From NCBI RefSeq assembly GCF_958979055.1, contig NC_084886.1, forward strand, positions 2,871,001-2,935,000: a DNA stretch of 64,000 bases, written 5' to 3'. Every line of letters begins with the position of its first letter. Within the stretch, counting starts at the first letter, position 1. Position numbers and translations under genes: made by a program. Shown here in pieces: positions 24,346 to 36,904 of this stretch. The notes beneath the pieces were generated by a model, which did no database searches, was not told where the DNA came from, and worked only from the letters and a program-made list of their open reading frames with translations. Source of the DNA: Alnus glutinosa (lineage: Eukaryota; Streptophyta; Magnoliopsida; Fagales; Betulaceae).

Positions 24346-26267
24346 AATAAAAAGCTTTTAAAGTAAGTTAGGTTTTGTCCGAAACTATCCTAGAGGATGC
24401 GGCACGCAACCAAAGTATTCAAAAGCAAATTGATTCATTAAGCAAACCATGAATAGACTCTGGTGTTAAAAAATAAAAAAATAAAAAATAAAAAATTTAA
24501 AATGAAGTAGTTAAACATTTTCCAAATAACTTGGATGCAATGTTCTCAGAGGCTCGTGACCAAAATATATAGAAAATACAATTGATCAGTCGGGGAATAG
24601 ATTCTAATATCAAACAACTTGGATGCAGCTTCATGTCATGCATGATGCCACTGCCCACCATCTTTTGTCCGTAAAACTAAATCAAAATAAAATAAAATAC
24701 TTGTACCTTTTAGGAGATATGCCTGGCTGCTATCAGTATTCATGCACCGCCTAGTGCCCACCCAAGATCTAATATCTACCTTTGTTTATTAATGTTGTTC
24801 ATGATTAGTTTAGCACAAGAAAAGTTGCACCACCAAAATAAACTAAGGGAGCATGAGTGGACAAATGAGGGGGCCGAAACAACCCTAAAAGTTTGGGGTA
24901 ATTCGCCTACCCCTAGGCGACTCTCAAACGGTATTTTTTTTCCTTTTTTCTTTATATTTATATTTACAATATTATAAGTTTTCCTTTTTATTTTAATTAA
25001 ACTGGACATAAGGTGGACAAAATGATTTATTTGATAATATATAGTTCTAACCTTGTAGAGAAGATTGATAGCTTTTGAATCTTAGTGAGCGATTTGATAA
25101 AAGGCAATACCTTGATGGTCACTAGAGCATTCTTTCCAATAAATAAATAAGGGAATATTCCTTGGGACCTTGAGGTTTTAAAGATTACTTATGTACAACC
25201 AAGATAGGATCCATTTCAAGGTCAATAATAGATTTCAAATATCTAACGGTGTAAATATTTGATTTTACAAATTTAATGGTCTATATATTATCATATAGTG
25301 AATATATAGTCACGTCATTAAAAAAATTTAAATAACATGACTTAATATACATTGTTAGATGCAATAAAATAAAACTTAATCATAAAATTGAAATGATCCT
25401 ATTCCAGTTGTACATGATCAAGCAACATGAAGATTGCACACATTTGATTTTGCAAGTTTTAGTGAGGTTTTCATTGGAATAAAATTTCTCCAAATTAGGT
25501 CGGAGAAAATTCATTCAACGATATCTATGTTTCTTCCAATTATGTTTTGATTTATTTATTAATATTTTTATTTTAAAAACCAAAAACAAAACATAAAAAA
25601 TAAATAGTTTAACAAATCGAGCAGTTACTTTTTTTCTTTTCTTTTTTCAATTTAGAAAGGTTAATATTATTATTATTATTAGCAATTTAGGAAGGGGTTG
25701 ATTGTCATAGGATATGGAAAGAGCACTGTCAAGTTAATATTGTTCAATAATCATGATGTCGGAGCACAGCCAATGACCCCAAACCAGCAAGAATTAAAAT
25801 AGCTTCTTTTTTTAAAAAAATTATTATTTCAATTAACACAAATAATGTAGATTTTTATTTACTATTTCTTCCGCTCCATCAAAGTGGTAGGTGGAAATAC
25901 AAACTGCCACGTATCTTTACTCAAAATAGATTGATAATGCTATATACATTTATATACATATATATATATATAAAGTCAATTTACTCTTTAGAATTTAACA
26001 AGCTTTTGGACCACCTTTCAATGAGTCATTTATTATGATTTGATTAATTGACACTCACTAAGTATTTACAATTTGGGAAAGCTTTTTGATTACTGACAGC
26101 AATACCTCTTTTTTGGAAAGTGGTTTATTATTATTATTATTATTATTTATTAATAACCGTGTCAAAAGAAAAGTAATGGTGGTTAGTGGAAAACCAATCA
26201 GCATACCAAATGATTAAGTCCGATAAGCATGGGGTAGGCTCTGTTTATTAAAGTGTTTTGAGGGCCA

Positions 26268-26300
<33 letters not shown>

Positions 26301-26877
26301 TGTTATGAAATCATATAAAAATAAAAATAAAAATATGTTTTTAGAAGTATTTTTTGTTTTGATTATTTATTAATATTTTTGTTTTAAGAAGAAAAAACAA
26401 GCATAGCGTGTATTATTTTTAACATTTCAAAGAAGGTAATAAAGTTGTAGGAATTAGGGATGTCTAGTCCTTTTAACATAACTATAGGGTGAAATTTTAA
26501 AAAATCATAATCATTTTCATTTAAACGAGTTAGATTTATCATCCCAATATACAATGAGAGAAAATAGGTTAAAAAAATTTAAAAATTTCTAATAATGTTA
26601 AATACTAAGATGGTAAAATTTAAATTATCTAATAAAAATAAAAGTTAAAGCATGCAAACAAAATTATCTTAAATAAAATTATTTAAAAAAAACCTAATTT
26701 AATAATTTTTATGAGATTTAATAATTTTTTTTCTTTTTTTTTGAAATCAAAATTACTTTCAAATATCTGCTAGATTATGTTATCTTGAATTTAGGCTCCT
26801 ATTGTTGAAATTTTGTTTTTTTGTTCGCTCTTATAAAAATAAAAACATCAACAAACAATTCAAAGACAAAACACTTA
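24346..26877. other. AT-rich gene-free spacer
   Basis: No gene, long inverted repeat or target duplication was found. The stretch contains homopolymer runs, short ATT repeats (25665-25680, 26130-26150) and a TA run near 25955-25975. Confidence 0.5.
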
Positions 26878-27150
26878 GGCCTCGTTTGGTTTGCGGATTA
26901 GATCAATGGAAAGGAATAGCTATTCCTACGGAATAGCTATTCCTTTGTTTGGTTGTATATTATTTAAAAGAATAGTTATTCCCACGGAATAGCTATTCCC
27001 TTACGAAGAGGAATAGGTATTCCACTCAAAAAGGAGTGGAATACCTATTCCTTTCCTGTGGGAATAAATAAAATTCGTCTTTTGCCCAAAAACCCCAACC
27101 CTCTCAACACCCAAGTCTCTTATCCCTCTCTCTCTCTGTTTCTCAACTCA

Positions 27151-27378
27151 TGGTGTGTTTGGATACGAAATTTTGACAATAAAATATTTCTGATTCTACT
27201 TTTTTCAAAAATAAATCATATTTTATTCAACTTTTAAAAAAAACAAATTATATTTTATTCAATTTTTTATAAACAAATCATATTTTATTCAATTTTTTCT
27301 AAAAAGTCAAATCTCAAAATTCGCAAACAAAATAAGAATTTAATTCTGATTTCAAAAATTCATCACTCAAATGCACCA
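27151..27378. mobile_element. Small TIR element nested in the 1.42 kb element, 228 bp
   Basis: The left end TGGTGTGTTTGGATACG and the inverted right end TGGTGCATTTGAGTGA form imperfect terminal repeats. TCA flanks both sides (27148-27150 and 27379-27381). Its inside has repeated atcatattttattcaattttt blocks. The short target repeat makes the superfamily uncertain; a chance TCA pair cannot be excluded. Confidence 0.55.
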
Positions 27379-27600
27379 TCAGTATCTCTCTCCATCTCTG
27401 CAATTATATTCTCATCCTCCTCTCTCTGTTTCTCAACCAACTTAATTTGTTGTGGGGTAGTCTTTCTTTTCTTTTTTTTTTTCTTTTTTTTTTTTTTTTC
27501 CTCCTCCTATGATTTAGCTTACAGAATGCACTTAGATGTAGCAAAACGAGTACCTCTTAATATTGGGGGGACTCCGATTGTCTTGTGGAGGTTTGAGAAA

Positions 27601-27873
27601 AACTTTGTAAGCAAAGAACGAATGTTTGTTGCTGAAAAACAAATAAAAAATAATAAAATAAAAAGGGCTTTGTAGATGATTTATTTTTTTTATGATGATT
27701 ATTTATTTTATTTTTTTTTTCTTATAAATCATTTTACTTTGTAAGCAAAAAATGAATGTTTGTTGCTGGAAAAGAAATAAAAAACAATAAAATAAAAAGC
27801 GCTTTGCAGATGATCTATTTTATTTTATTTTATTTTTTTTATGATGGTGATATGATGATTATGTCTGTGTGTG

Positions 27874-27904
<31 letters not shown>

Positions 27905-27926
27905 TTTTTTTTCCCTTATAAATCAT
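27601..27926. repeat. Tandem duplication of about 140 bp, diverged by a TG microsatellite
   Basis: The phrase tttgtaagcaaagaacgaatg and the following aataaaataaaaagggctttg return at about 27738-27805 as tttgtaagcaaaaaatgaatg and the related block. The second unit was lengthened by a (TG)n run and a T run at 27864-27912. Both units lie inside the 1.42 kb PIF-like element. Confidence 0.7.
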
Positions 27927-28652
27927 TTTGTAGCGTAATTGTATATATAAAAAAAAAGCCATGAACTCTATGAAATTAAAAAAAAAAAAAAAAAAACAAA
28001 AAAAGGTCATAGTATGATTGTTTATGTTTCTTAAATAAAGAAAAAAAAAATGTCCTTAAGAATATAAATTATATTTGTATTATAAGGGTGTTTTAGAAAA
28101 TTTGATTATAATATGATTCCATTCACCAATGTATTGCACTGTACCAAACAAAATAATACATATGCAATGTTCTATTCCACCGTTATAACCAAACAAAAGA
28201 ATAGGAATAGTTATTCCATTCCACCTTCATCTATTCCCATGAATAGTTATTCCTTTTCCTAATGGAATAGATATTCCGCAAACCAAACGAGGCCTTATAA
28301 AAATACAAAAAAAAAAATTTGATAAGAAATGTTAAAAATCACATTTTTTTTTTCTCATAATTATCTCACAGTACTCACATGACAGTCTCAATCAACCTAT
28401 GATTCTATTTTCTTTTTTTTTTTAAAAAAAAAAAAAAAATACAAAGGCTAATTTAAAGGTTGGTTTAGATTGTCACGTTATCTTTGTAGGATCAATAATT
28501 ATGAGATAAAAATGTATTTTATAACATTACTCTTTTTTATATTTATTTCACATCCAAATATTTTTTTTAAAATAAAAAGTAAAAACCCAAAAACTTATTT
28601 ATCTTAATATTCTCAACATTAATTTTGGGCCACAGATCCTGTATATTACGTG

Positions 28653-28755
28653 GAGCCTTGATTCATCTACGATCTCAATTCAATTATTGTACAACCTCAA
28701 TGTACCTTGAGATTGTACAATAATTGAGTTAGAATTGTATTTTTAACATTATTCA
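28653..28755. repeat. Hairpin of about 25 bp arms between 11 bp direct repeats
   Basis: An inverted repeat (caattattgtacaacctcaa against ttgagattgtacaataattg) lies in a 103 bp stretch flanked by tatattacgtg at 28642-28652 and 28756-28766. It may be a small MITE with an 11 bp (or 9 bp plus chance) target duplication. The surrounding 28298-29822 is otherwise AT-rich with no gene; a further small hairpin lies at 29350-29392. Confidence 0.5.
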
Positions 28756-29822
28756 TATATTACGTGAAGGTCGTGGAAACGCCAAGCACGTTGGGAGATG
28801 GACCTAGAAATTAAGACTTGAATTGTCTTCCCTTTGAAATCAGCGATTTCTCAGGCCTTATCCTTTTCCTCTTGTCTGGATTACAAAATGCATGACGTCC
28901 ACAAGTTTGATTTTTGTAAGTAGCAACGGTAGAAAATTCAAACTTCTCATCCAATTTTATATTGCATATCTTCTTAATATTCATATATAAATACTGACCC
29001 TCTCACTTTTGGATAAATAAAATTTTGACCATTATCAAAAAATAAATAAATAAATTTTTGACCCACCAAATACAATAAAGTTTGGAAGAAAATTCACAAA
29101 ATATTTCAAATCAAGAAGTTTAATTGGTCAAATGAGATGACAAATGTCACAAATCCATAAACTTAACTATTCGGCAATTATTAAATTAACATCTATTTTT
29201 TCAACGGGGATTCTTTAATGTATTTTTAAAATGGAGAGACTCCACTTAACTCAATTGAAACTTTTTTTTTATGACATTTTCAATTTTTTCATAAATTTAA
29301 AAAATTCTTAATTTAGTATATCTATCTTTTATTTTATTTTTTTCATGTTCACCATTTTGTTAAGATTTTTTGTTAAATCTTAACAAATGGTGTCAAAATT
29401 GCTAAAATACCTATCAATTTTTTAGGTTAAAAAAAAAAAAAAGAGAATTTTTTTTTGTAAAGATTTATGCGTTGGTCTAATGAAATTTGTAAAATGCCTA
29501 TGCATGAATCTTTGAACTTTTTTTTTTTTTTAATATAATAGAAATGGTATTTTTGAAAATTTTACAATATTTAACGAAAAATCCTAACAGATTTGTGAAA
29601 TTAAAAAATATATACACTAAATTGACAATTTTTTAAATTTATGGGGTAATTGCAAAAGTGGCGACAATTCAAGAGATGAAGTGAAAGTTCCACTTTTAAA
29701 ATACATGTGAGAATCACATGTTCTATTAAAAATATATATGAAAATCACATTAATTTAATAAACTAAATTTAAAGAATTTTCAACAATTCAATTTGAAAGA
29801 AAATTTTATTGCACCATGTAGC

Positions 29823-29994
29823 CAAGAGCGGAACTAAAGCTCAAGAAAAGGGGAGATAAAATTTTTATAAAACTTTTTGGGGAGTAAATAATAAATTTTG
29901 CAAAGATGATACTCATAATTCATAAAGCATGTGTTTTGACTTTTAAGGGCCTTTTAAAATTAGCCCCCAACCTATAAAGATAGTTCCGCCCCTT
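29823..29994. mobile_element. hAT-type MITE, about 172 bp, copy 3
   Basis: It starts caagagcggaactaaag and ends with the inverse tagttccgcccctt, matching the family at 14673 and 15831. The flanks catgtagc and catgcaca agree in part, so the 8 bp target duplication is probably decayed. Confidence 0.6.
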
Positions 29995-30076
29995 CATGCA
30001 CACTTTATACCTAACATTTGCAATAACACTAACAAATGATGGTGATCCTTACCATAGGCTTAAGTCAAAATATCTT

Positions 30077-30192
30077 CTGTCTTTTAAGGAATAGTTCAAT
30101 CGGTTAGGGATTACGCTTCATGAAGGAGAGATCACTAGTTCGAATCCCTCATCTCCTCTCTTGTGTGGACATGTCAAAAAAATAAAAATAAA
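30077..30192 (+). mobile_element. tRNA-derived SINE with a 15 bp target duplication
   Basis: The sequence holds a box A-like part (caatcggttagggatta) and a box B-like part (agttcgaatccc), as in Au-type plant SINEs, followed by ctcttgtgtggacatgtc and an A-rich tail. It is flanked by a perfect 15 bp direct repeat, aagtcaaaatatctt (30062-30076 and 30193-30207). That is the mark of LINE-driven insertion. Perfect flanks suggest a fairly recent event. Confidence 0.88.
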
Positions 30193-30207
30193 AAGTCAAA
30201 ATATCTT

Positions 30208-30299
30208 ATAGATATCGTATCTTGTAAATATTGAAGTTATTTGGATTTTGTCAAATGAATTTTATCTATTTATTTTATTCTTTACTTTACTTATTATTT

Positions 30300-30338
<39 letters not shown>

Positions 30339-32228
30339 GTTGTAGTCCATAACTTGCAAGAATTGAGAGGGAAAACATTGAGCTAATATTTTGAAGGAGA
30401 TCCGTTCCTGCAGCAAGGTTGTGCACAATTATTCATATTGGTGGGATCCATGTATGTGGTTCCCACTCACATGAATCCCACGAATATGGGTGATTGTGCA
30501 CAATTATTATGCAATGAGCTTTTCCCTATCTTAAATTAGTTTGTGCGGGTGTTATGATTTTCGATGTAAATAGCTTTGCAATAATTTGATTATTGAAAAT
30601 CCAACTTCTTTGGAGACTACTGTATGAGTAATGAGTTGTTTTTACTAAAAAAAAAAAAAAAAAAAAAAGAAAAAAGAAAAAGAAAAAGGGATGATAACTT
30701 TGGCAATTCTTAAGACTAACAAAAAAGTGTTACAGGATCAGTCGAATTGGCAAGTGGATATATTTCCTCCTATTATTGGTGTAGTTTTGAATTTTTGGGC
30801 TCCCACAAGGGCGGCTCAAAGGATATAAAGGCTTCTTTAAAAAATAATTTATCTTCTAAAAAATAGTATTAAAAGACAATTAATGATATAATCAACATTA
30901 ATTACTTCGTAAAGTCAAACTTTAATATACTTTAAATGTCGTTTGTTACTTTTCATTTTCAAGACATGCAAGTAAAGAAAGATGAACAACAATTCAGTAT
31001 AATTTAAATAAATTAAAATCAATACTATTTAATTAATATCTAAATATAAAAGGTCTCACTTTAATTTGTCGTCTTATACCTTAAGAGTTAATTAGCCGCC
31101 CTTACCTGATACTTGGATTGGAAATTACTCAAGTGTTTGAAGTTTACCTACATAAAAAATAAAAAAGAAAAAAGAAAAAAAAAAGATCGTATTATTTTTG
31201 ATAACGTGTCATTAGAGATTTAGAACTAGTGATTTTTAACACGACACAGACTCAATAAGAAATTAGCAGGTTAAGATTATATATAATCGTGTTTAGGTTA
31301 ATTCGAGTGGACCTAAATTTCCAAACGGGTCAATCCTAGAGTGGCCCATATAATATGTATAAATTAAATTAAATTTTTATTTTTTATTATTTTTTTAACG
31401 ATTAAAAAGAAAACCTAAAAAAAGCTAAAATGCATATAAATTAAAATTCATATATAAGTTGAAACGGGTCAAACAAGCTGTATTTGGGTCAACTCAATAA
31501 AACATGTTTATTAAATAAGTTCTGCTGACAGTATGAATTATCCTGTTTATTTGTCCGACTCAAATCCAACTCGTCAACACAATCTGCCAGCGTACACGGA
31601 TTCATTACATACAAATTAGTGTGAACAATTTTGTTCACTTAACATATTTAATTGATAACTTATCTTAATAAACCTCCGAATCTAACCCACCAACTATCAA
31701 AACTCACAAATTAATCAAATTAAAAAAAAAAAAAAAAAAAAACCTCATAATTTTGGTGGTGTATGAAAATGCGTACATTTGAACCTCTGGGATCAACACG
31801 TAATATACGGACTTTATTTCCTTGACTTCTGGGCGTCCTCTAGCTGTCGTGGCGGCACCTTGGCACAAGTGTCGACAGAGGTCCCCCACCTTCTGTGCTC
31901 CGCACCCTCCGCTCCCAATATATGTATTTCTCATCTCATAAACATTTTAGCTGCTCCATATGTATACGATCGTAATAAGATTTGCCACCACCTACTTTAT
32001 TCCGATTCAGATTCATTTTAACGGTGCGCCGTGCGCGCTTCTTGGAAGCTTGGATCTCCCATTTACCAGTTCAATCAATCGATTCGCTCGCACTCGTCAC
32101 GAACTTCTCGCTTTTTTCTTTGTCTCTCTCTCGGTCTGTCCAACTCAGCACCTTCTCTGACATTTCTAGCATTTTGATTTTCTCGCCCCTTCTTATTCAC
32201 TCTCTCGTAACTTTCTCCCTGTCCAAAC
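30208..32228. other. AT-rich gene-free spacer and upstream region of the SufE exon
   Basis: A hairpin with tgtgcacaattattcat-type arms lies at about 30417-30512. At about 31240-31600 there is a stretch with repeated gggtcaa/ttgacc and cgacac phrases that resembles a degraded dispersed repeat. The last 300 bp before 32229 are pyrimidine-rich and are probably promoter and 5' leader; no clear TATA box was chosen. Confidence 0.45.
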
Positions 32229-34107
32229 ATGATCTCTGCTTTCTTAAACACAGCGCTTCCTCTTTCTTCTTCTTCTTTTTTACGCTCCGTGGCATTAACG
32301 AACCACAATGATCCAGGGTCTAAGCGGACCAAATTGAAATTTATAATTACGCAGGACAGAAAATTTGCATTTATGCCTTTCAAATGCATTTGGAACTCGG
32401 ATTTGGAATGGAATGCTAGTTTGAGTCGAAACCGTAGCACCTGCGTGTCATGCTTGACGGCGACAGAGACTCCGTTAGGTTCCTCTGAGGTAGTCGCCGA
32501 TAGGCTCCGCCGTGTGGTGTCGGAGTTCAGGTCATTGCCGGAGCCAATCGACCGCGTGAAGCGGCTGTTGCACTACGCGGCGCTACTTCCGCCGATGGAC
32601 GAGTCGGCTCGGGTGCCGGAGAACCGCGTTACGGGGTGCGCCACGCAGGTGTGGGTGGAGGCGGAGCTGGACGAGCTCGGGCGCGTGAGATTCAGGGCCG
32701 ATAGCGACTCGGAGATATCGAAGGGGTTCTGCTCGTCCTTGATTCACTTGCTGGACGGCGCGGAGCCCGAGGAGGTGGCGAAGGTGAAGCCCGAGGACCT
32801 GGCGGACCTCAACGTGGGCCTGCACGGGAAGGCCCATTCGAGGGTGATCACGTGGCACAATGTGCTGATTGCTATGCAGAAGAGGACCGCAGCTTTGGTC
32901 GCCGGCTCCAAGGGAGAGCGAAGCTCGCCCTTGGAGCAGCCCTTTCCTTCTTCTTTGGTTGCCACCGCCGAAGCTCAGGTTAATTAGCTAATACTTTTGC
33001 TCTTTCTGCTTCTCTAGTAATTCTTTCATTTTGAAGACTTTATTTTTCTTCTGAATTTTTTGTTGTTTGATTTAAGGCGTCATAGATTTTCTGCTGTATG
33101 GGTTGTTATGTTTTAGTGTGAATGGGAAAAAAAAAAGGTGCTTCTTTCTTCTTCTTTTTTTTCAAAGGGAAGGGGGAAGAATCGGAAGATTTCAGGCTTT
33201 CAGCAAATAGAAAAAAAGAAAAAAAAAAAAAAGAAAAAAGAAAAAAAAAAGAAAAAAAATGAATAGATCAACAATAAGATTTGGTACAACAAATCTATAA
33301 AAAATAAAAAAGGAAGAAGAAGAAGATTTGGTACAACAAGAACAGTACGGAAAAACCTATAATAATTGGAAATGGGTCAAATGAATGCCGACGAAGAAAA
33401 TGTGTTTCAACTTTCATACGCGAATAGAAGAACTGTAAAAAAGTACTCTTCTTTTTAATTTTTACTGTCGGGCCAAATGAATGGGCCAGGATTGCAAGTT
33501 AATAAATAAAAAAGAAAACGAAGAGAACAAACAGTAAATACTCTTCGTTTTGTTTAACTTGCAATCCTGTAGGCGCTTTTACTGTCAGAGACTTAAAACA
33601 TATTAAATGGGTGGAAACACGAGAAAGTTTGATTCTGCTAATCTGAGGGAAATTTTGATGATCCTGTTTGTTGCCTGTCTCACGAGTTTGCTGGCGATGT
33701 TTGATTCCTAAGGTTCACACTGTAAATGCGGGGAAAGTTCTTGTTTCCTTGTGGTTAAAGGTTAAAGTACTTGTCAATGAAATTAAGGAGAAGAATCATC
33801 ATTGGTTATGACTTATGACATATTCCTAGGTGTTTTGTTGCTCATTTCTATATGGGTCCAGATCTGCAAGGAGTTTTAACTATCGTGTAGAAGCTTTGGC
33901 CTCACCTCTATATGTCTGATTGATTCATTGTGATGGAAGGGTTTAGGCACGAAATATTGGTTCACTTAAAATTGAGATGGCGTGACGGCCTGTAAAAAAG
34001 AAAGATTAATGACTAATTTTTATTTTCATAGCATCCCAGTTGTATAGCACATTAGCAGTCGAATAACAGTGTAAATATCATTTCTCATAAAAAATGAAAA
34101 TTGATAT

Positions 34108-34152
<45 letters not shown>

Positions 34153-36904
34153 TGTTGGCTTCTTGTCTGCCCTTAGCTTATTCTTTCTCTTCTCTCTCTC
34201 TTTTTAACTTCTTGGGCTTTTGTTGACTAAGATGAATAATCTTGGATCTCCTGCCCGAACACTCACAACTGTAATAATATCAATGTTTAACGAGTTTCAT
34301 TTAGTCGTGAGTATATTTAAGTAAGATTTGTACTCCAATGGAGGCAGAGTTGATTGAATAAAAAAACCAAAAATGAAGAATTGATTCTTCTCCCTTTCTT
34401 CTCTCTATTTTTCTCCCCCTTCTCCTCTCTCTCTCTCTCTCTCCTGGATTCTTGTCTCTCCTTAGCTTCTCTCTCTCTCTTTAACTTCTTTCTCCTCTCT
34501 TTTCCCCTACTTTCTCCTACTTTCACTTTGTGATTTTGGTGATTATTGTTTGTCCTGCATCACATTCAAGATACCACATTGTCCTGTTTGTCCTGATTAT
34601 TGTTTGTTATGGCAGATACCACATTCAAGATGGCAGAAACTGGATGCCAATTTATCACGATCCTAGGCGAGTAGGCGTGGATTCTATGTCAGAAAATATG
34701 CTTGGATTACTGATCAAGCTGGCTTTGGGAAGGTATTGTCTTACTCCTTATTTGTTTCTTTCTTTTTGGCAGATTTATTTAACAAATGCACACAGCAGAA
34801 ACTTTCCAGCTATCCATTATTAATATATCTGATCTTTTAGAACATGACTGTAACCTCCTTAAGGGACTACGTGCATGCACTGTGAGGCTTATCCTTTTGA
34901 CTGCAGAAATCCTCTTGGTATTTGGCTCAGCGGGAATTGGATCTTTCAATAAAATGTGTGAAAGTTGGATGTGGCACTAGTCCACATGTAAACCCACCTC
35001 AACCATTTAATTTTGTGGGCTGAAGGCTCAGCTCTGTGGTCTTCTGGCTATCTTGCCATTAGCCAAAATTTTGTGTTTTGAAAAGATTGCTCTTTTTTTT
35101 TTCTTCCCATTTTGTTTCAAGCACGTTTTCTGTCACCTTTACAATCATGCGTGAGCTTGTATCGGGGTCCTATTTTCCCTTCATTCGTGAACTTTATGAC
35201 GTTCCTCCTATATCCTAGATGGTTGAACTTGTCCTTTAAAATGGACAAAAACTGTTTAGAATATGATAGATGATTGATGAAGTGAAAATAAACAAGTTGC
35301 GAGAATGCACAAAATGTAATGAAGAAGTATACTGATGATGAAATCATCAATGGCCTGATTGTCATTTCTTTGTGAAGCACAACCATCTGTAAATGTAATC
35401 CAGCGCCTTAAAGACTCAGATGGACTATCCTGCTATGAGCCTATGAACCTTTTACTTCTATATGCTCTAGCTGTACGTGATGGTGGCGGTATATTTGCAG
35501 GTTGGTGCATACAGGATCTCAATTGAACCTATTAGCTGCTCTCTAGCAATATTACAGCCGATCCTGCTTATATGTACTTTCTCGAGGCAGCTGCAGTTTC
35601 ATCTCCTTTCTTTGCTTGTTATATATGCAAACACTTAGAGACAAAAGGATGTGCTCAAGAACTTGTATCAACATTACCTGTACTTCTAAATTTGTGCAAA
35701 CAATTCTTCAGGTAGATTTTCTTATCTCTGTCATTCTGCTCGGTTCAATTATTCAATTATTTTCATATGTTTATTTGGTTATTGCTGTGCTAATCATTCA
35801 GTACATGGTTTTACTCTCTGTTTTTTCAAAAGCTAATGCGTGCTTTTATTTCAAACTCCAGATTAAACATATGATATGATCCTGGTTCGTACATGGCTGC
35901 AAACATTGCCAAGTAGGTTCAGCAGATGGCTATCATGGAAAATAAAGAGATAGCTGAGATACATCCAGAGCACTATTACAATGGAAGTCTTCTAGGTTCT
36001 TTAACGGAGATGAGCACAACCTTTTGGGTACGACACCTTTTAAGAAATGTAGTACAGATTTAAAGTGGTTTATGGATTTTATATTAATAGCAATTTTGTT
36101 TACTTAATAGTTATATCATGAGTCAATATTAGGAATGTTTAGTCAAAAGCTTTTTCTCCTGAGATTTTCCAGCTCCTGGATTGCATATTTTCATCCTTGT
36201 CTGGCAATTGGTGTGGGAACCATCTTTTACTGTAAAATAAGACCTATTCTCCTTCAACTGTTCCCTCTGTGGATCACTGGTGGCATGGTTGATGGCAACT
36301 GATTAAAATTTGAACTCATCTTCACTCACAAGCTCAGCATACTGACATGAATAAATATGATTGCATTTTAATCAGTTGGCCATAAGCTTTTTGCAATTTG
36401 GTGCTTCTCACTTTCTCAGGGATCAACACAAAAAGCATTTGAGTCAGAAATATCAAAAGTGAATTACATGTCACAGTTTTATCTAAAATTGTGTCAAAAG
36501 CACGTGTAGTGGCCGGAGCAAGTGTCAGGTGGTGGACGTGGGAGGCAGAGGTGAGCATGGATGTTTCAAACTAAGAAAGTGGGTAAACATATTCTGATGC
36601 ATGCCTGACAGCTCATTTTGAAGTTCAAAGGGAGTTGTTTTCCCGGGCAATTGAATCAGAAATAATAGGGATGCAAGTTGTGGATTCTACTCAAATCATG
36701 TTTGGGTTTCATCAAGCAAAGGGTTCAAGAGGCTTTGGATAGTAATCTTCTTGATCACCTTCAATTGTTGTTGGGAACCGAGTCAGGAATGGGAACTCCA
36801 ATTGTGTTGCAGCCCTGCGCAGCTTGTTAAGTCCTTATAAATCCTCCTCAATAACAGCTAAAATCAGCACCAAAATTGTCTTTCCAGTCTCATCAGACTC
36901 ATGA
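32229..36904 (+). pseudogene. QS: Quinolinate synthase (SufE3-NadA fusion) copy: SufE exon intact, NadA exons broken
   Basis: Plant quinolinate synthase is a plastid protein with an N-terminal SufE domain and a C-terminal NadA domain, making quinolinate from iminoaspartate and dihydroxyacetone phosphate for NAD. Exon 1 (32229-32978, 250 codons, good GT donor) is intact: a transit-peptide-like N-terminus, then a SufE domain with Cys137 in ENRVTGCATQVW. NadA traces follow in order: 33760-33945 with VAHFYMGPDLQGVLT and in-frame stops at 33888 and 33921; 34615-34736 with frameshifts around GVDSMSENM; 35498-35712; 35893-36008 with a stop inside; 36594-36904 ending VFPVSSDS and TGA. The exon with the GTCIVHHLFG-type iron-sulfur cysteine was not found. 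Introns are kept, so this is a duplicated, not a processed, copy. Without splicing, exon 1 gives a 252-residue SufE protein. Confidence 0.85.
34109..34151. repeat. (TC)n microsatellite
   Basis: About 21 TC units lie in the broken NadA part of the quinolinate synthase locus. Shorter TC-rich tracts follow at 34188-34200, 34424-34442 and 34470-34482, so the whole 34.1-34.5 kb stretch is pyrimidine-rich. Confidence 0.9.

Larger units (their letters stand above)
26878..28294. mobile_element. PIF/Harbinger-like non-autonomous element, 1.42 kb
   Basis: It starts GGCCTCGTTTGGTTTGCGG and ends with the exact inverse ccgcaaaccaaacgaggcc. It is flanked by TTA on both sides (26875-26877 and 28295-28297), the target duplication of PIF/Harbinger. 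The sub-terminal regions carry several copies of the palindrome GGAATAGCTATTCC or close variants. There is no transposase, so it is a deletion derivative or a MITE-like element. A smaller element is nested at 27151-27378, and an internal duplication lies at 27601-27926. Confidence 0.85.

Noticed and set aside
30077-30192. A tRNA gene, because of the box A and box B-like phrases
   Set aside because: There is no cloverleaf of normal length, and the A-rich tail and 15 bp target duplication show a SINE.
32075-32858. Antisense open frames across the SufE exon
   Set aside because: They overlap a well supported sense exon and show no domain.
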